In this document: positions 16,698 to 24,943 of the stretch, piece after piece | Layout of the letters: every line of letters begins with the position of its first letter | Position numbering within the stretch: position 1 is the stretch's first letter | NCBI RefSeq assembly: GCF_900141845.1 | Contig: NZ_FQZB01000006.1 | Coordinates: 1-64,000 of the forward strand | Length of the DNA: 64,000 nucleotides | Origin: Clostridium cavendishii DSM 21758 | GTDB taxonomy: Bacteria > Bacillota > Clostridia > Clostridiales > Clostridiaceae | Direction: 5' to 3' | The notes under the pieces: model-generated | Seen by the model: only the letters and a program-made list of their open reading frames with translations | Database searches by the model: none | What the model was told of the DNA's origin: nothing | Position numbers and translations under genes: made by a program

Positions 16698-17492
16698 TTA
16701 TTTGAAGTCTATGCCAAAAAACTTATATGAATTATCCCTAGTAGTTTTAGCTATTTCTTCATAACTTTTCCCAGCACACTCTGCAACTGTTTTTAATATA
16801 TGTGTAAGAAAAACGGGCTCGTTTCTGCCATTATAAGATTTTGGTACTAAATCACGTGGAGTTAGAAATGGAGCATCAGTTTCAATCATGAGTTTTTCTG
16901 TTGGTATCCTTTTTACCAACTCTCTCAAATGCATACCTCTTCTTTTATCACATATCCAACCAGTAACTCCGATGTAATATCCATTTGAAAGATATTTATC
17001 TAATTCATTTGCACTACCAGTAAAACAATGAACTACTGCTTTTTTTATACTTTTATTATAATTAGATAAAATTGCCAAAAATCTTTCATGCGCATCACGT
17101 TCGTGTAAAAATAATGGCATATCTAACTCACATGCAAGTTGTATCTGCGAATCGAACCACTTCTCTTGGACATTCCTTGGAGAAAAGTTCCGATTAAAAT
17201 CAAGACCACACTCTCCTATAGCAACAACTTCCTTACATAATGCCAATGATTTAAGGCTATTAATAGTTTCTAGATTACATTTATGAGTATCATGTGGATG
17301 CACTCCAGCTGTTGAATAAAGTATTCCTGGATATTTTTTAGTATAATGTAATGCTTTATTACTACTATTTATATTTGTACCGGTTATAATCATATTGGAA
17401 ACCCCAGCCTTTACAGCTCTTTCTACAACCTCTTCCCTATCCTTATCATAAGATTTATGCATCAAATTTAATCCAATATCAACTAAGTTCAT
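16698..17492 (-). CDS. tatD: TatD family metal-dependent deoxyribonuclease
   Basis: A 264-residue cytosolic TIM-barrel hydrolase. Motifs in order: DIGLNL (in place of DxHxH), TAGVHPHD, AIGECGLDFNRNFS, LFLHERDAHERF, VVHCFTGS, GVTGWICDKRRG, IETDAPFLTPRDL, RNEP. This pattern, especially DIGLNL and CDKRRG, matches E. coli TatD itself rather than the YcfH/YabD branch typical of Firmicutes. TatD acts as a 3'-5' exonuclease in DNA repair or degradation. It stands alone, with AAAGGAG upstream of its ATG and the WYL regulator's terminator before it. Confidence 0.9.
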   Translation of the reverse strand: MNLVDIGLNLMHKSYDKDREEVVERAVKAGVSNMIITGTNINSSNKALHYTKKYPGILYSTAGVHPHDTHKCNLETINSLKSLALCKEVVAIGECGLDFNRNFSPRNVQEKWFDSQIQLACELDMPLFLHERDAHERFLAILSNYNKSIKKAVVHCFTGSANELDKYLSNGYYIGVTGWICDKRRGMHLRELVKRIPTEKLMIETDAPFLTPRDLVPKSYNGRNEPVFLTHILKTVAECAGKSYEEIAKTTRDNSYKFFGIDFK

Positions 17493-17572
17493 AATATAAT
17501 TACTCTCCTTTTATATTTATATAATCAAATTATAATTTTAAAATTTCTTTAAGTATTCTAATTAAAATTATA

Positions 17573-17612
17573 AAATACAATGACTGACACCTATATGTCA
17601 GCCATTGTATTT
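17573..17612 (-). terminator. Terminator overlapping the WYL-regulator stop codon
   Basis: Arms 17575-17589 and 17596-17610 pair with one mismatch around CCTATA. The stop codon (17598-17600) lies inside the 5' arm, and an ATTTT-rich stretch follows on the minus strand. Confidence 0.75.
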
Positions 17613-18521
17613 ATTATAAATAATTTTTATATATTCCTTCATTTCTTCTTTTAGTTTTTTTGGACTTATAACCTCACAATAATTACCAAATCCTAAGATA
17701 AATCTCTTTAATCCTTCATCATAAGGAAAAAACTTTTCTACAATATATGTTCCATCTTCTAAAAATCTAATAGCCTCTTTAGGAAAATATTCTACTAATT
17801 GATTTCCTATCTCCCTAGAGAATTTTAATGTCACTAACTCGCTGCCATTTTGTAAATTTTCACAAAAAATATTTTTAATTTCACTTTGTGATATTTCCTG
17901 TTTTATAAAAGTTCCTCCCAGTTTTAAATCTTTTATCCTGACAAGTTTAAACTTTCTATAATCTTTTCTACTTCTGCAAAATCCAATTATATACCATTGA
18001 CCTTCCATAAATTCTATTTGAATTGGTTCAACTATTCTATTTGAATAACTTACTTTTCTGTTTATGTATCCAAATTCAAGTAATTTACTTTCTTCAATCC
18101 CTTTATTTATTAAAAATAAATATTCTTTCAAATCTTGCTCCATATTCAGATGTGACATATTTATAATTAATTTGCTAGTTTCTAATTCATTAACATTTTT
18201 TAAAGTTTCAAATTTATTTACTATATCATTAAATTGAGGATTACTCCCAAATAAAACCTTTAAATTATCCACCACCGCAATTAATGGTTCAATTTCCTTC
18301 TTATTAAGAAATATATTGTTTAAAATATAGTTTTCCATAATATAATAGCCGCCACCTTTTCCACCAATTGCTGCTATAGGAACTCCTGCCTCACTTATCT
18401 TTTCTATATCTCTATATATTGTCCTTAAAGATACTTCAAAATGCTCTGCAAGTTCTTTTCCTGTTATTAGTCTTTTTTGAGAAATTATTATTAAAATCGA
18501 TAAAAGTCTATTTGCTCTCAT
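17598..18521 (-). CDS. WYL-domain transcriptional regulator (YafY-like)
   Basis: A 307-residue DNA-binding regulator. The N-terminal HTH_11 winged helix spans about 1-55 (LITGKELAEHFEVSLRTIYRDIEKI). A WYL ligand domain follows at about 130-215, with GQWYIIGFCRSRKDYRKFKLVRI, and a WCX-type C-terminal segment closes it. WYL domains usually bind small ligands or nucleic acids. I start at ATG 18521 after GGAG; an in-frame TTG lies five codons upstream inside the Shine-Dalgarno region. Its targets are unclear: it has no obvious partner gene and ends in its own terminator. Confidence 0.88.
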   Translation of the reverse strand: MRANRLLSILIIISQKRLITGKELAEHFEVSLRTIYRDIEKISEAGVPIAAIGGKGGGYYIMENYILNNIFLNKKEIEPLIAVVDNLKVLFGSNPQFNDIVNKFETLKNVNELETSKLIINMSHLNMEQDLKEYLFLINKGIEESKLLEFGYINRKVSYSNRIVEPIQIEFMEGQWYIIGFCRSRKDYRKFKLVRIKDLKLGGTFIKQEISQSEIKNIFCENLQNGSELVTLKFSREIGNQLVEYFPKEAIRFLEDGTYIVEKFFPYDEGLKRFILGFGNYCEVISPKKLKEEMKEYIKIIYNKYNG

Positions 18522-18545
18522 ATCTCTTTTCTCCAATTAATAAAT

Positions 18546-18572
18546 AAAGATAGGCTAACATTAACCTATCTT
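18546..18572 (-). terminator. Hairpin between the 68-residue gene and the WYL regulator
   Basis: AAGATAGG pairs with CCTATCTT around a 10-base loop, followed on the minus strand by TATTTATT. It fits a terminator for the upstream minus-strand gene. Confidence 0.6.
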
Positions 18573-18608
18573 CATTATACACTGAAAATATTAAATAAAG
18601 TTTTTAAC

Positions 18609-18665
18609 TTCTTACTCTATTTAAAATTATTTACTTTAAGCTAAGCTAGCTCATCAAAAATACCT
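18609..18665 (-). pseudogene. Relic of the 3' end of an HExxH-protein paralogue
   Basis: The minus strand reads FDELA-stop-LKVNNFK-stop, matching the C-terminus FGESAQIIANNFK-stop of the gene at 15051-16211. The similarity extends past the stop (TAG, then AGTAAGAAG in both). An internal TAG shows decay. About 55 bases are recognisable. Confidence 0.5.
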
Positions 18666-18714
18666 ACCAGTATTGTTTAATTTATAGTTATTATCTAAAT
18701 TAATTCTTTAGTAT

Positions 18715-18921
18715 TTACTTTTGTAACTGCCTATTTAGAAGAAATACATTATCTATTTCATTTCCCTGGTCATCATAATATTTCACATCTATTCCTGCTA
18801 TATACCCTAATGTGTCTCTATCAAGTACACTCCCTTGAATCTTTAATAATTCTTCTTCATTCATAGGTAGTTCTACTTCTTTTGTTTCATAATCTCTGTC
18901 ACATACTATTTTTACTTTCAT
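18715..18921 (-). CDS. Hypothetical protein, 68 residues
   Basis: A small acidic cytosolic protein, starting MKVKIVCDRDYE and ending LLNRQLQK, with no membrane segment or Cys pair that suggests a cofactor. I do not recognise it. ATG 18921 is ten bases after AAAGGAG; an upstream ATG at 18930 is too close to that site. It lies 63 bases after the BBE-type oxidoreductase stop, so the two could share a transcript, and a hairpin follows. Function unknown. Confidence 0.65.
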   Translation of the reverse strand: MKVKIVCDRDYETKEVELPMNEEELLKIQGSVLDRDTLGYIAGIDVKYYDDQGNEIDNVFLLNRQLQK

Positions 18922-18984
18922 CTCTATCATACTCCTTTATAATATTAGTATGCTTCAATAAAAGCTAAATTATTTTTCTAATAT

Positions 18985-20331
18985 TTATTTTATTGATTGT
19001 GGGTAATTAAATATATTAAATGGATCATATTTGCCTTTTATATAATTTAATCTACATGCATTTCCACCATAATATTCTTTTTCATAATTTATTAATGGAC
19101 TGTACGGAAAATTAACAAATGAGCCTTCTGTTATCATTTTTATATAATTCAATCTACTTGCTACCCATTCTTTATTTTCTTCAGCATAAATTGAATTTTC
19201 CCATACTGATTGTATACCTATGATATAATTTGAATCTCTATAATAAAAGGCTGTTTCATGTTTTCCTTTATCTTTCACAGCCCCACCTAGTCCATAAAAG
19301 GTAACTGCAGCATAAACTGAGCCTGTAGGCCTTTCTTGAAGAGAAGCTGCCAATTTTAATAACTCGCGCTTTGAATATATTCTATCTGCAAATCTACCAG
19401 TAGATTTAAATTTTTCACTAGTAGGATATATGGCTTCAATCTTTTTTATGGCATTTAAAAAAGTTGTATATTCAAAATCAGACTCAGCATTTGGCAAATC
19501 TAATAGAGGTTCTAGTATTCCCTTTAGCTCTTCTATATCTCCATAGAACAAGCCTATAATAAATGCTGCTACGCCTTCATCTTCAGAATTATAAAAACTA
19601 GCCCTCATATTCACTCTTCTATCTAAGGTTTGGTATAAATTTTGAAATATATTCATAATATTTGCTTGTTCTAATTCTGTTGTATTTGGATAATATATTG
19701 TAAACTCTGTTACCCTATTTAATTTTGGTGGTAATTTAAAAGTTAATGAAGTTACTATTCCAAAGTTTCCTCCTCCGCTCCCCCTTAATGCCCAAAATAA
19801 ATCACTATTACAATCTCTATTTACAATAATTATCTTTCCTCTATAATCTACAAGTTCAAATTCCACTACATTATCTAAGCCTAACCCAAACAATCTACAA
19901 GATAAGCCCCAACCGCCACCTAAAGTGTATCCTGCTACTCCAACAGTCGGACAAGTTCCACCTGGAAAAGGATATCCTCTCGTTCCTACATATTCATAAA
20001 GTTCACTATTTTGTACCCCTGATTCTATTTTTACTGTGTTTGTTAATTCATTTATACTTATTTTCTTCATTCTACTAACATCAATTACTATGAGCTTATT
20101 TCCAATAGAGTACCCTTCATAATTGTGTCCACCAGATCTTATTCTAAAGTTAATATTCCTTTTAATACAGAATATTAAGGCACCTACAACATCTTCTCTA
20201 CTAGTACAATATAATATAGCAATTGGATATTTTTGTATCGCCCTGTTCCATATTTGTCTATCTTCTTCATATTCAATATTATTAGGCGTTACAATCTCAC
20301 CACTAAAACATAATTCCTTAGTTAACTCCAT
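18985..20331 (-). CDS. FAD-linked oxidoreductase, berberine-bridge-enzyme type
   Basis: A flavoprotein oxidase of 448 residues: FAD_binding_4 (PCMH) domain first, BBE segment last. RSGGHNYEG carries His69 and GGTCPTVGVAGYTLGGG carries Cys127. These are the two residues that hold FAD covalently in bicovalent members, so this should be a bicovalent flavoenzyme oxidising a sugar or other alcohol. The C-terminus CRLNYIKGKYDPFNIFN is the expected BBE end. I start at ATG 20331 because AAAGGATG lies upstream; a TTG 20 codons earlier lacks a ribosome site. No signal peptide. Substrate unknown. Confidence 0.85.
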   Translation of the reverse strand: MELTKELCFSGEIVTPNNIEYEEDRQIWNRAIQKYPIAILYCTSREDVVGALIFCIKRNINFRIRSGGHNYEGYSIGNKLIVIDVSRMKKISINELTNTVKIESGVQNSELYEYVGTRGYPFPGGTCPTVGVAGYTLGGGWGLSCRLFGLGLDNVVEFELVDYRGKIIIVNRDCNSDLFWALRGSGGGNFGIVTSLTFKLPPKLNRVTEFTIYYPNTTELEQANIMNIFQNLYQTLDRRVNMRASFYNSEDEGVAAFIIGLFYGDIEELKGILEPLLDLPNAESDFEYTTFLNAIKKIEAIYPTSEKFKSTGRFADRIYSKRELLKLAASLQERPTGSVYAAVTFYGLGGAVKDKGKHETAFYYRDSNYIIGIQSVWENSIYAEENKEWVASRLNYIKMITEGSFVNFPYSPLINYEKEYYGGNACRLNYIKGKYDPFNIFNYPQSIK

Positions 20332-20558
20332 CCTCATCATCCTTTGTAGTAAAATATTTTTGTTTTCAATAAATCTATCTACTACTATCAATATATGATG
20401 AATATAAAAATTAATTTAACATATTCTAATATTTTCTTAATCTTAATAAATAACTTAAATCTTTTAATCTATGTTTTTTGATATCCAATAATCGGTATAT
20501 TAAATTTTTACTTGTCCTCCTTGAGCTATATCTACAATATAATAAACTAGCTTATACT

Positions 20559-21062
20559 TTATAGTTTTTTTTCAAAAGCTACTCTTTTGCTTCCATCTTC
20601 TAAGTAAATAATCCCACAATACTGAAATTTATTTTTCTTAAGCATTTTTTGCATAGATAAATTTTCTTCATGTGTATCTATTTTTATACTGTGTATCCCT
20701 TTACTTAAACAAAGTTGCTCTATATTTTTCATAATTTGAGATGATAATCCTAAGCCTTTATAAGTATTGTCAACAGCTATTCTATGAATAACTGCATATT
20801 CATTATTACTAATCCACTGCCCATCATAAATATTATCATATGTTTTTTCTCCATCAAAAGAGACTACCGCACTAGCAACAATAATATCATCTTTTGCCAT
20901 CACATAACTATTTTTATTAGCAATATCATCACTTATTATCTCAATATTAGGATAATTATCTTGCCATTGGTCAATACCCTGTGCTTTAAAGTAAGCCTGT
21001 GCTTGCTTAATAATATTCATTATATTATTAACATCTGTTTCAACAGCTCTTCTAAATTCCAT
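20559..21062 (-). CDS. GNAT N-acetyltransferase
   Basis: A single-domain GNAT enzyme of 167 residues, cytosolic. Starting MEFRRAVETD, it has an extended strand before VIHRIAVDNTYKGLGLSSQI, the acetyl-CoA loop (KGLGLS), and a typical NLSMQKMLKKNKFQYCG C-terminal helix-strand. The substrate is unknown. It is the third gene of a likely operon behind the PadR regulator, 45 bp downstream, with its own AAAGGAGAAG site. Transcription may therefore respond to PadR. Confidence 0.85.
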   Translation of the reverse strand: MEFRRAVETDVNNIMNIIKQAQAYFKAQGIDQWQDNYPNIEIISDDIANKNSYVMAKDDIIVASAVVSFDGEKTYDNIYDGQWISNNEYAVIHRIAVDNTYKGLGLSSQIMKNIEQLCLSKGIHSIKIDTHEENLSMQKMLKKNKFQYCGIIYLEDGSKRVAFEKKL

Positions 21063-21107
21063 TTCACTTCTCCTTTGTATTATATAAATTTAAAATTTAA
21101 AATCAAC

Positions 21108-21428
21108 TTATTTTTCCCATACTTTTTGTATCTTAACATTAATAATGTCCCAAGCTCCAATAAACTCCTTCATTTCTCTTTCTCCATCCTCAGTTAAACT
21201 ATAATACTTTCTATCCGGTCCAAGAGGAGACTGTTTTTTCTCTGACTTTATTAATTTATTCTTCTCTAATCTTAAAAGCAATGGATAAAGTGAACCTTCT
21301 GCAAATTCTTCAAATCCGTATGTCTGTAACTTTTTGTAGATTTCATAGCCATAGGTTTCTTCCTTGGCAATAACTTTTAAAATTACACCTTCCATTATGC
21401 CCTTTAATAATTGTGTTGTATTTGCCAT
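21108..21428 (-). CDS. PadR family transcriptional regulator
   Basis: A 106-residue winged-helix repressor: TTQLLKGIMEGVILKVI, then ETYGYEIYKKL, EGSLYPLLLRLEKN and GPDRKYYSLTEDG, the standard PadR-N pattern, with a short C-terminal dimerisation helix. PadR proteins sense small molecules or membrane stress and repress adjacent membrane-protein genes. It follows the membrane-protein gene by 5 bp; I use ATG 21428 because the upstream GTG lies in the AAGGTG ribosome site. Two matching palindromes upstream of the operon are its likely operators. Confidence 0.9.
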   Translation of the reverse strand: MANTTQLLKGIMEGVILKVIAKEETYGYEIYKKLQTYGFEEFAEGSLYPLLLRLEKNKLIKSEKKQSPLGPDRKYYSLTEDGEREMKEFIGAWDIINVKIQKVWEK

Positions 21429-21433
21429 TTTTT

Positions 21434-22033
21434 TCACCTTCTAATAAAAGTTCTACTTAGTATAGTTCTTTTTGAAGAAATTATATACCCTATAGTTCCA
21501 AAACCTACTATTACTAAAAGTATAATACCATCTGATAATCGTTCCTTAGCTACATCATTAAAAACTTCACTTCCTATACCCAAAATTATTACATAAACCA
21601 TAAAATCAACTAATATTCTTAACTTACTGTTTTTAAAATTTCCAAAGATAAAATGCATTAAAATTGCATAGATTAACCCAGTTGGTATTCCTACTAATAC
21701 AATCATTGATTCACTATGTGTTACATAAAAAATTAAACAAAATATCGCCATATAAATAAATGATCTTCCTAATAGTCCAAGGTAAACATCTTTCTTAGGA
21801 ATTTCTTTATAATAAGTTTTTTCGATATCATCAATAAACCCCTTTGCACCCTTTGGAAGCACCTCTTCTATAACTCTACCATCTTCTTGACTTGTATAGA
21901 GCATTTCAATAAGATCATCTAAAACCTCATTTAAAAATTTTTTGTCTGCGATTGACCTTTTTAATGCTCCCGAAACATCGTTATATGCCTTTAAATATTC
22001 CTTCTTTAAATTAATATCCATATATTTATTCAT
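21434..22033 (-). CDS. Four-helix membrane protein of a PadR operon
   Basis: A 199-residue protein with a charged cytoplasmic N-terminal half (about 1-85, including LKKEYLKAYNDVSGALKRSI) and about four membrane helices between 90 and 190, ending in a Lys/Arg-rich tail. This HAAS/DUF1700-like plan is usual for membrane proteins cotranscribed with PadR regulators, though I cannot place it in a named family with certainty. The start follows AAGGTGAGG by eight bases. It is first in the operon; function unknown, possibly membrane-stress sensing or resistance. Confidence 0.8.
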   Translation of the reverse strand: MNKYMDINLKKEYLKAYNDVSGALKRSIADKKFLNEVLDDLIEMLYTSQEDGRVIEEVLPKGAKGFIDDIEKTYYKEIPKKDVYLGLLGRSFIYMAIFCLIFYVTHSESMIVLVGIPTGLIYAILMHFIFGNFKNSKLRILVDFMVYVIILGIGSEVFNDVAKERLSDGIILLVIVGFGTIGYIISSKRTILSRTFIRR

Positions 22034-22188
22034 CTCATTAACCTCACCTTTTATTTCTTATCAATTTAAAATATATAATTTTAGATTTCATTTTATAGAA
22101 AATTTCTATCTAAGAATCAAACTATATTGCATAACAATATAGTTTATAAAAAAAATTTTGGTTGTGCACACCACTTTTCTTTTCCCAC

Positions 22189-22207
22189 TACCTTGTATTG
22201 CAAGTTA
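22189..22207. promoter_or_regulatory. Putative PadR operator, copy 1
   Basis: TACCTTGTATTGCAAGTTA, a near-palindrome centred at 22198 (TTGTA/TGCAA). It covers the expected transcription start of the PadR operon. Confidence 0.65.
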
Positions 22208-22209
22208 TA

Positions 22210-22238
22210 TTTATATAGTACCATGCCGTACCTTGTAA
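22210..22238 (-). promoter_or_regulatory. Promoter of the PadR operon
   Basis: Minus-strand -35 TTACAA (22233-22238), 17-base spacer, -10 TATAAA (22210-22215). The -35 lies inside operator copy 2 and the start point inside copy 1. Confidence 0.65.
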
Positions 22239-22246
22239 TACAAGTA
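22229..22246. promoter_or_regulatory. Putative PadR operator, copy 2
   Basis: TACCTTGTAATACAAGTA, a near-perfect palindrome centred at 22238, 40 bp from copy 1. It overlaps the -35 element. Confidence 0.65.
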
Positions 22247-22385
22247 TATAAATTTTTTTAATAAAAAACTCATTAATATACAATATATTATATATTAATG
22301 TTAAAATTACTTATGTTAATATATAATGTAATAAAAAATATACTTTATTATATTTCCAATGATTTTTAACACCTACTTATTAACA

Positions 22386-22415
22386 TTGACTAAATACTTT
22401 GCAATATTATATTAT
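22386..22415 (+). promoter_or_regulatory. Promoter of the degV gene
   Basis: -35 TTGACT (22386-22391), 18-base spacer, -10 TATTAT (22410-22415), about 65 bases before the ATG. Confidence 0.6.
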
Positions 22416-22479
22416 AAATGTACAAGTGTTACAAATCTACCTTTCGTAACATGAATAATACTTTTAGGAGGTGGACTCT

Positions 22480-23322
22480 ATGCAGAAAATAGCTGTTGTT
22501 GTAGATAGTACTGCTGTAATTGATAAAGATTTATTAGAAAATAATAATAATTTGTACTCACTACCACTACAACTACTAATGGATGATATGTCTTTTAAGG
22601 ACGGAATAAATATAACTCCCAGCGAATTCTGTTCTAAAATGAATGAATGTACAAATCTTCCAACTACTTCACAACCCCCAATTGGAGATGTTCTAAACCT
22701 CTTCGAAAAAATAGTAAATAAGTATGATCATATTATATATATTACAATTAGTTCTAAATTAAGTGGTACATTCCAAACTGGAGTAATGGCTAAAAATCAG
22801 GTTTCAAATGATAAAATAATTGTTTTTGATTCTCTTTTCACATCAACTATTCAAAAACAAATGGCACTTACAACTTTAGAATTAATTAAAAATGGAAGTT
22901 CTCTTGAAGATATATTAAAAAATCTTGAATACATAAGAGCAAACTCAAAAATATATTTAGTAGTTGATGATTTAGCCCATTTACGCAGAACTGGAAGAAT
23001 ATCTCTATCTGCGTCATCTTTTGGAAAATTATTGAATATAAAACCAATTTTATCTTTTGAAGATGGTGAAATAATATTCAAGAATAAAGTAAGAACTTTG
23101 GGTAAAGTATATAACAGTTTAATCGAACTTATAGAAAGTGATAAATTAACTCCAAATTCAAAAATCATTATTGCTCATGCAAATGGTTATGATTATGCGT
23201 TAAAATTAAAGGAAAAAATATCAGAAGTATATCCTGACTATACAGTCTTAATTGAAGAATTATCACCTGTAATAAGTGTTCATACAGGGGTTAGAAGCTT
23301 TGGACTATCATGGGTATATTAG
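22480..23322 (+). CDS. DegV family fatty-acid-binding protein
   Basis: A 280-residue cytosolic protein of the DegV family. These bind a fatty acid and in Gram-positives hand it to fatty acid kinase for phospholipid synthesis. Visible landmarks: VVVDSTAVID at the start, TSQPPIGD, ISSKLSGTFQTG (ligand-binding Ser region), VVDDLAHLRRTGRIS, and the C-terminal VISVHTGVRSFG. I start at ATG 22480, right after AGGAGGTGG; the in-frame GTG lies within that site. Monocistronic, with its own promoter and a strong terminator. Confidence 0.92.
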   Translation: MQKIAVVVDSTAVIDKDLLENNNNLYSLPLQLLMDDMSFKDGINITPSEFCSKMNECTNLPTTSQPPIGDVLNLFEKIVNKYDHIIYITISSKLSGTFQTGVMAKNQVSNDKIIVFDSLFTSTIQKQMALTTLELIKNGSSLEDILKNLEYIRANSKIYLVVDDLAHLRRTGRISLSASSFGKLLNIKPILSFEDGEIIFKNKVRTLGKVYNSLIELIESDKLTPNSKIIIAHANGYDYALKLKEKISEVYPDYTVLIEELSPVISVHTGVRSFGLSWVY

Positions 23323-23360
23323 GTTCTTATTTTATTTCTTATAAAAAATAATTTTATGTA

Positions 23361-23396
23361 AAAAGGTTGTCCTATTTTATTTTGGACAACCTTTTT
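23361..23396 (+). terminator. Intrinsic terminator of degV
   Basis: AAAAGGTTGTCC pairs with GGACAACCTTTT around an 11-base loop and runs into a T tract. Confidence 0.9.
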
Positions 23397-23418
23397 TATT
23401 AGCAAAAAAATCTATACC

Positions 23419-23455
23419 GATATAGATTCAATTTTGTACAATTGAATCTCATATC
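23419..23455 (+). other. Stem-loop upstream of the EamA transporter gene
   Basis: GATATAGATTCAATT (23419-23433) pairs with AATTGAATCTCATATC (23440-23455) with one bulged base. It lies 70 bases before the start codon and has no T tract, so it may be an operator or an mRNA leader element. Confidence 0.4.
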
Positions 23456-23524
23456 ACCACTATATATAATCTAATTATAAAAACAAAATAGATTTTGAAA
23501 GCTAAAATAGAAAGGAGCTATTAT

Positions 23525-24373
23525 ATGAAAAAATTCATAACCAATCATAGAAAAAAAGCTATTATATATCTTATAACTGCATCAATTTTATGGAGTACAG
23601 GAGGATTATTTATTAAACTAGTAGATTGGAATCCTATTGCAATTGCAGGAGCAAGAAGCGGAATCGCTACATTAGTTATGTTAATTTATTTAAAAAAACC
23701 AATAAAAAAATTAGAAAAAACTAAATTATTTGGTGCATGTAGTTATACAGCACTGCTTATATGCTTTGTTACAGCAAATAAACTTACAACGTCTGCTAAT
23801 GCAATACTATTACAATTCACTGCTCCAGTATGGATATTATTATTTTCACGCTTATTTTTAAATGAAAAAATTAAAAAATACGATTTAATTACAATTCTCA
23901 TCGTAATGCTTGGAATGCTATTATTTTTTATAGGTGATTTAAAAAGTGGTAATATGCTTGGTAATTTTATAGCAATTTTGAGTGGCATAGCAATGGCTAC
24001 GTTTATTATATTCTTAAAACTTAATGCTGAAGATTCACCAATTCAAATTACACTAATTGGAAATATCCTTACATTCACAATTGCTATTCCTTTTTTCTTT
24101 CTATCCGTTCCAAATATAAAGAGCGTTATAGGTCTTCTAATATTGGGTATATTTCAATTAGGTATTTCTTATATTTTTTATACATCTGCTATTAAATACG
24201 TATCTACGGTTGAAGCTATTTTAATTCCCATTCTTGAACCTTTACTAAATCCAATTTGGGTATTCTTATTTACAGGTGAAACGCCAAGCTATTGGGCTTT
24301 TTTAGGTGGTACAATTGTTATTACTTCAATAGTTGTAAGAGACTTTTATACACAAAAAAAACTAATAAAATAA
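23525..24373 (+). CDS. EamA/DMT family transporter
   Basis: An inner-membrane protein of 282 residues with about ten hydrophobic helices in two EamA repeats. The first contains ILWSTGGLFIKLVDWNP, the second ends FTGETPSYWAFLGGTIVI. DMT transporters export or exchange metabolites such as amino acids; the substrate cannot be told. I start at ATG 23525, seven bases after AAAGGAG; a longer frame from 23495 has no ribosome site. Monocistronic. Confidence 0.9.
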   Translation: MKKFITNHRKKAIIYLITASILWSTGGLFIKLVDWNPIAIAGARSGIATLVMLIYLKKPIKKLEKTKLFGACSYTALLICFVTANKLTTSANAILLQFTAPVWILLFSRLFLNEKIKKYDLITILIVMLGMLLFFIGDLKSGNMLGNFIAILSGIAMATFIIFLKLNAEDSPIQITLIGNILTFTIAIPFFFLSVPNIKSVIGLLILGIFQLGISYIFYTSAIKYVSTVEAILIPILEPLLNPIWVFLFTGETPSYWAFLGGTIVITSIVVRDFYTQKKLIK

Positions 24374-24474
24374 TCTAAGTATGAATTATTTCTCATAATC
24401 CTAAATCCCTTATTTGTTTTCATACTTACATTATATTTTGACATCAAGCTATTATAGATATAAATCTTTTATTC

Positions 24475-24927
24475 CTACAAATTATAAATTAAATAATTAT
24501 CTTTTTTAATAAAACCTATTTTATTATATAATTTCAAAGCATCTTTTGAGGAATTTAAACATATCATTCCAACATTATCTCTCGATATATTAATAAGTCT
24601 TTTTATCATATATGCTGCTATTCCTTGTTTTCTAAATTCTTCTGATACCCATACATTTGTAATCTGCCCTACCTTTCCTTTAGAGTTTTCATTAGATAGC
24701 AGAATATCATAATAATAAATAGTTGCAGTCGCAATAACCTTATTATTACTAATACCTAATAAAGTAAAACACTCATTTTTAACAATCTTTGAATAGTAAA
24801 ATTCCCTAATATTTTGAATAGTTTTATCATCTACTTTTTTATTAGAAAACATTTTTAAATCCCTAATTCTCATATCAACTAAAAACTCCAAATCTTCATT
24901 TGTTGCAAATTTATAACTTATATCCAT
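24475..24927 (-). CDS. GNAT N-acetyltransferase
   Basis: A 150-residue single-domain GNAT enzyme. The acetyl-CoA loop FRKQGIAAYM and the conserved KLYNKIGFIK end are present. It follows the larger acetyltransferase gene by 16 bp on the same strand and is probably cotranscribed. The ribosome site is weak, which may mean translational coupling. The substrate is unknown. Confidence 0.85.
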   Translation of the reverse strand: MDISYKFATNEDLEFLVDMRIRDLKMFSNKKVDDKTIQNIREFYYSKIVKNECFTLLGISNNKVIATATIYYYDILLSNENSKGKVGQITNVWVSEEFRKQGIAAYMIKRLINISRDNVGMICLNSSKDALKLYNKIGFIKKDNYLIYNL

Positions 24928-24943
24928 ATTTTATCCATCTCAA

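Noticed and set aside
20400..20558. Small minus-strand frame containing VYYIVDIAQGGQVKI after the GNAT gene
   Set aside because: It is coding-like for only about 15 codons before a stop, has no start or ribosome site, and I could not tie it to a family.
20784..21197. A 137-codon plus-strand frame opposite the GNAT and PadR genes
   Set aside because: Composition is Ile/Asn/Phe-rich antisense of two recognised genes, and there is no ribosome site.
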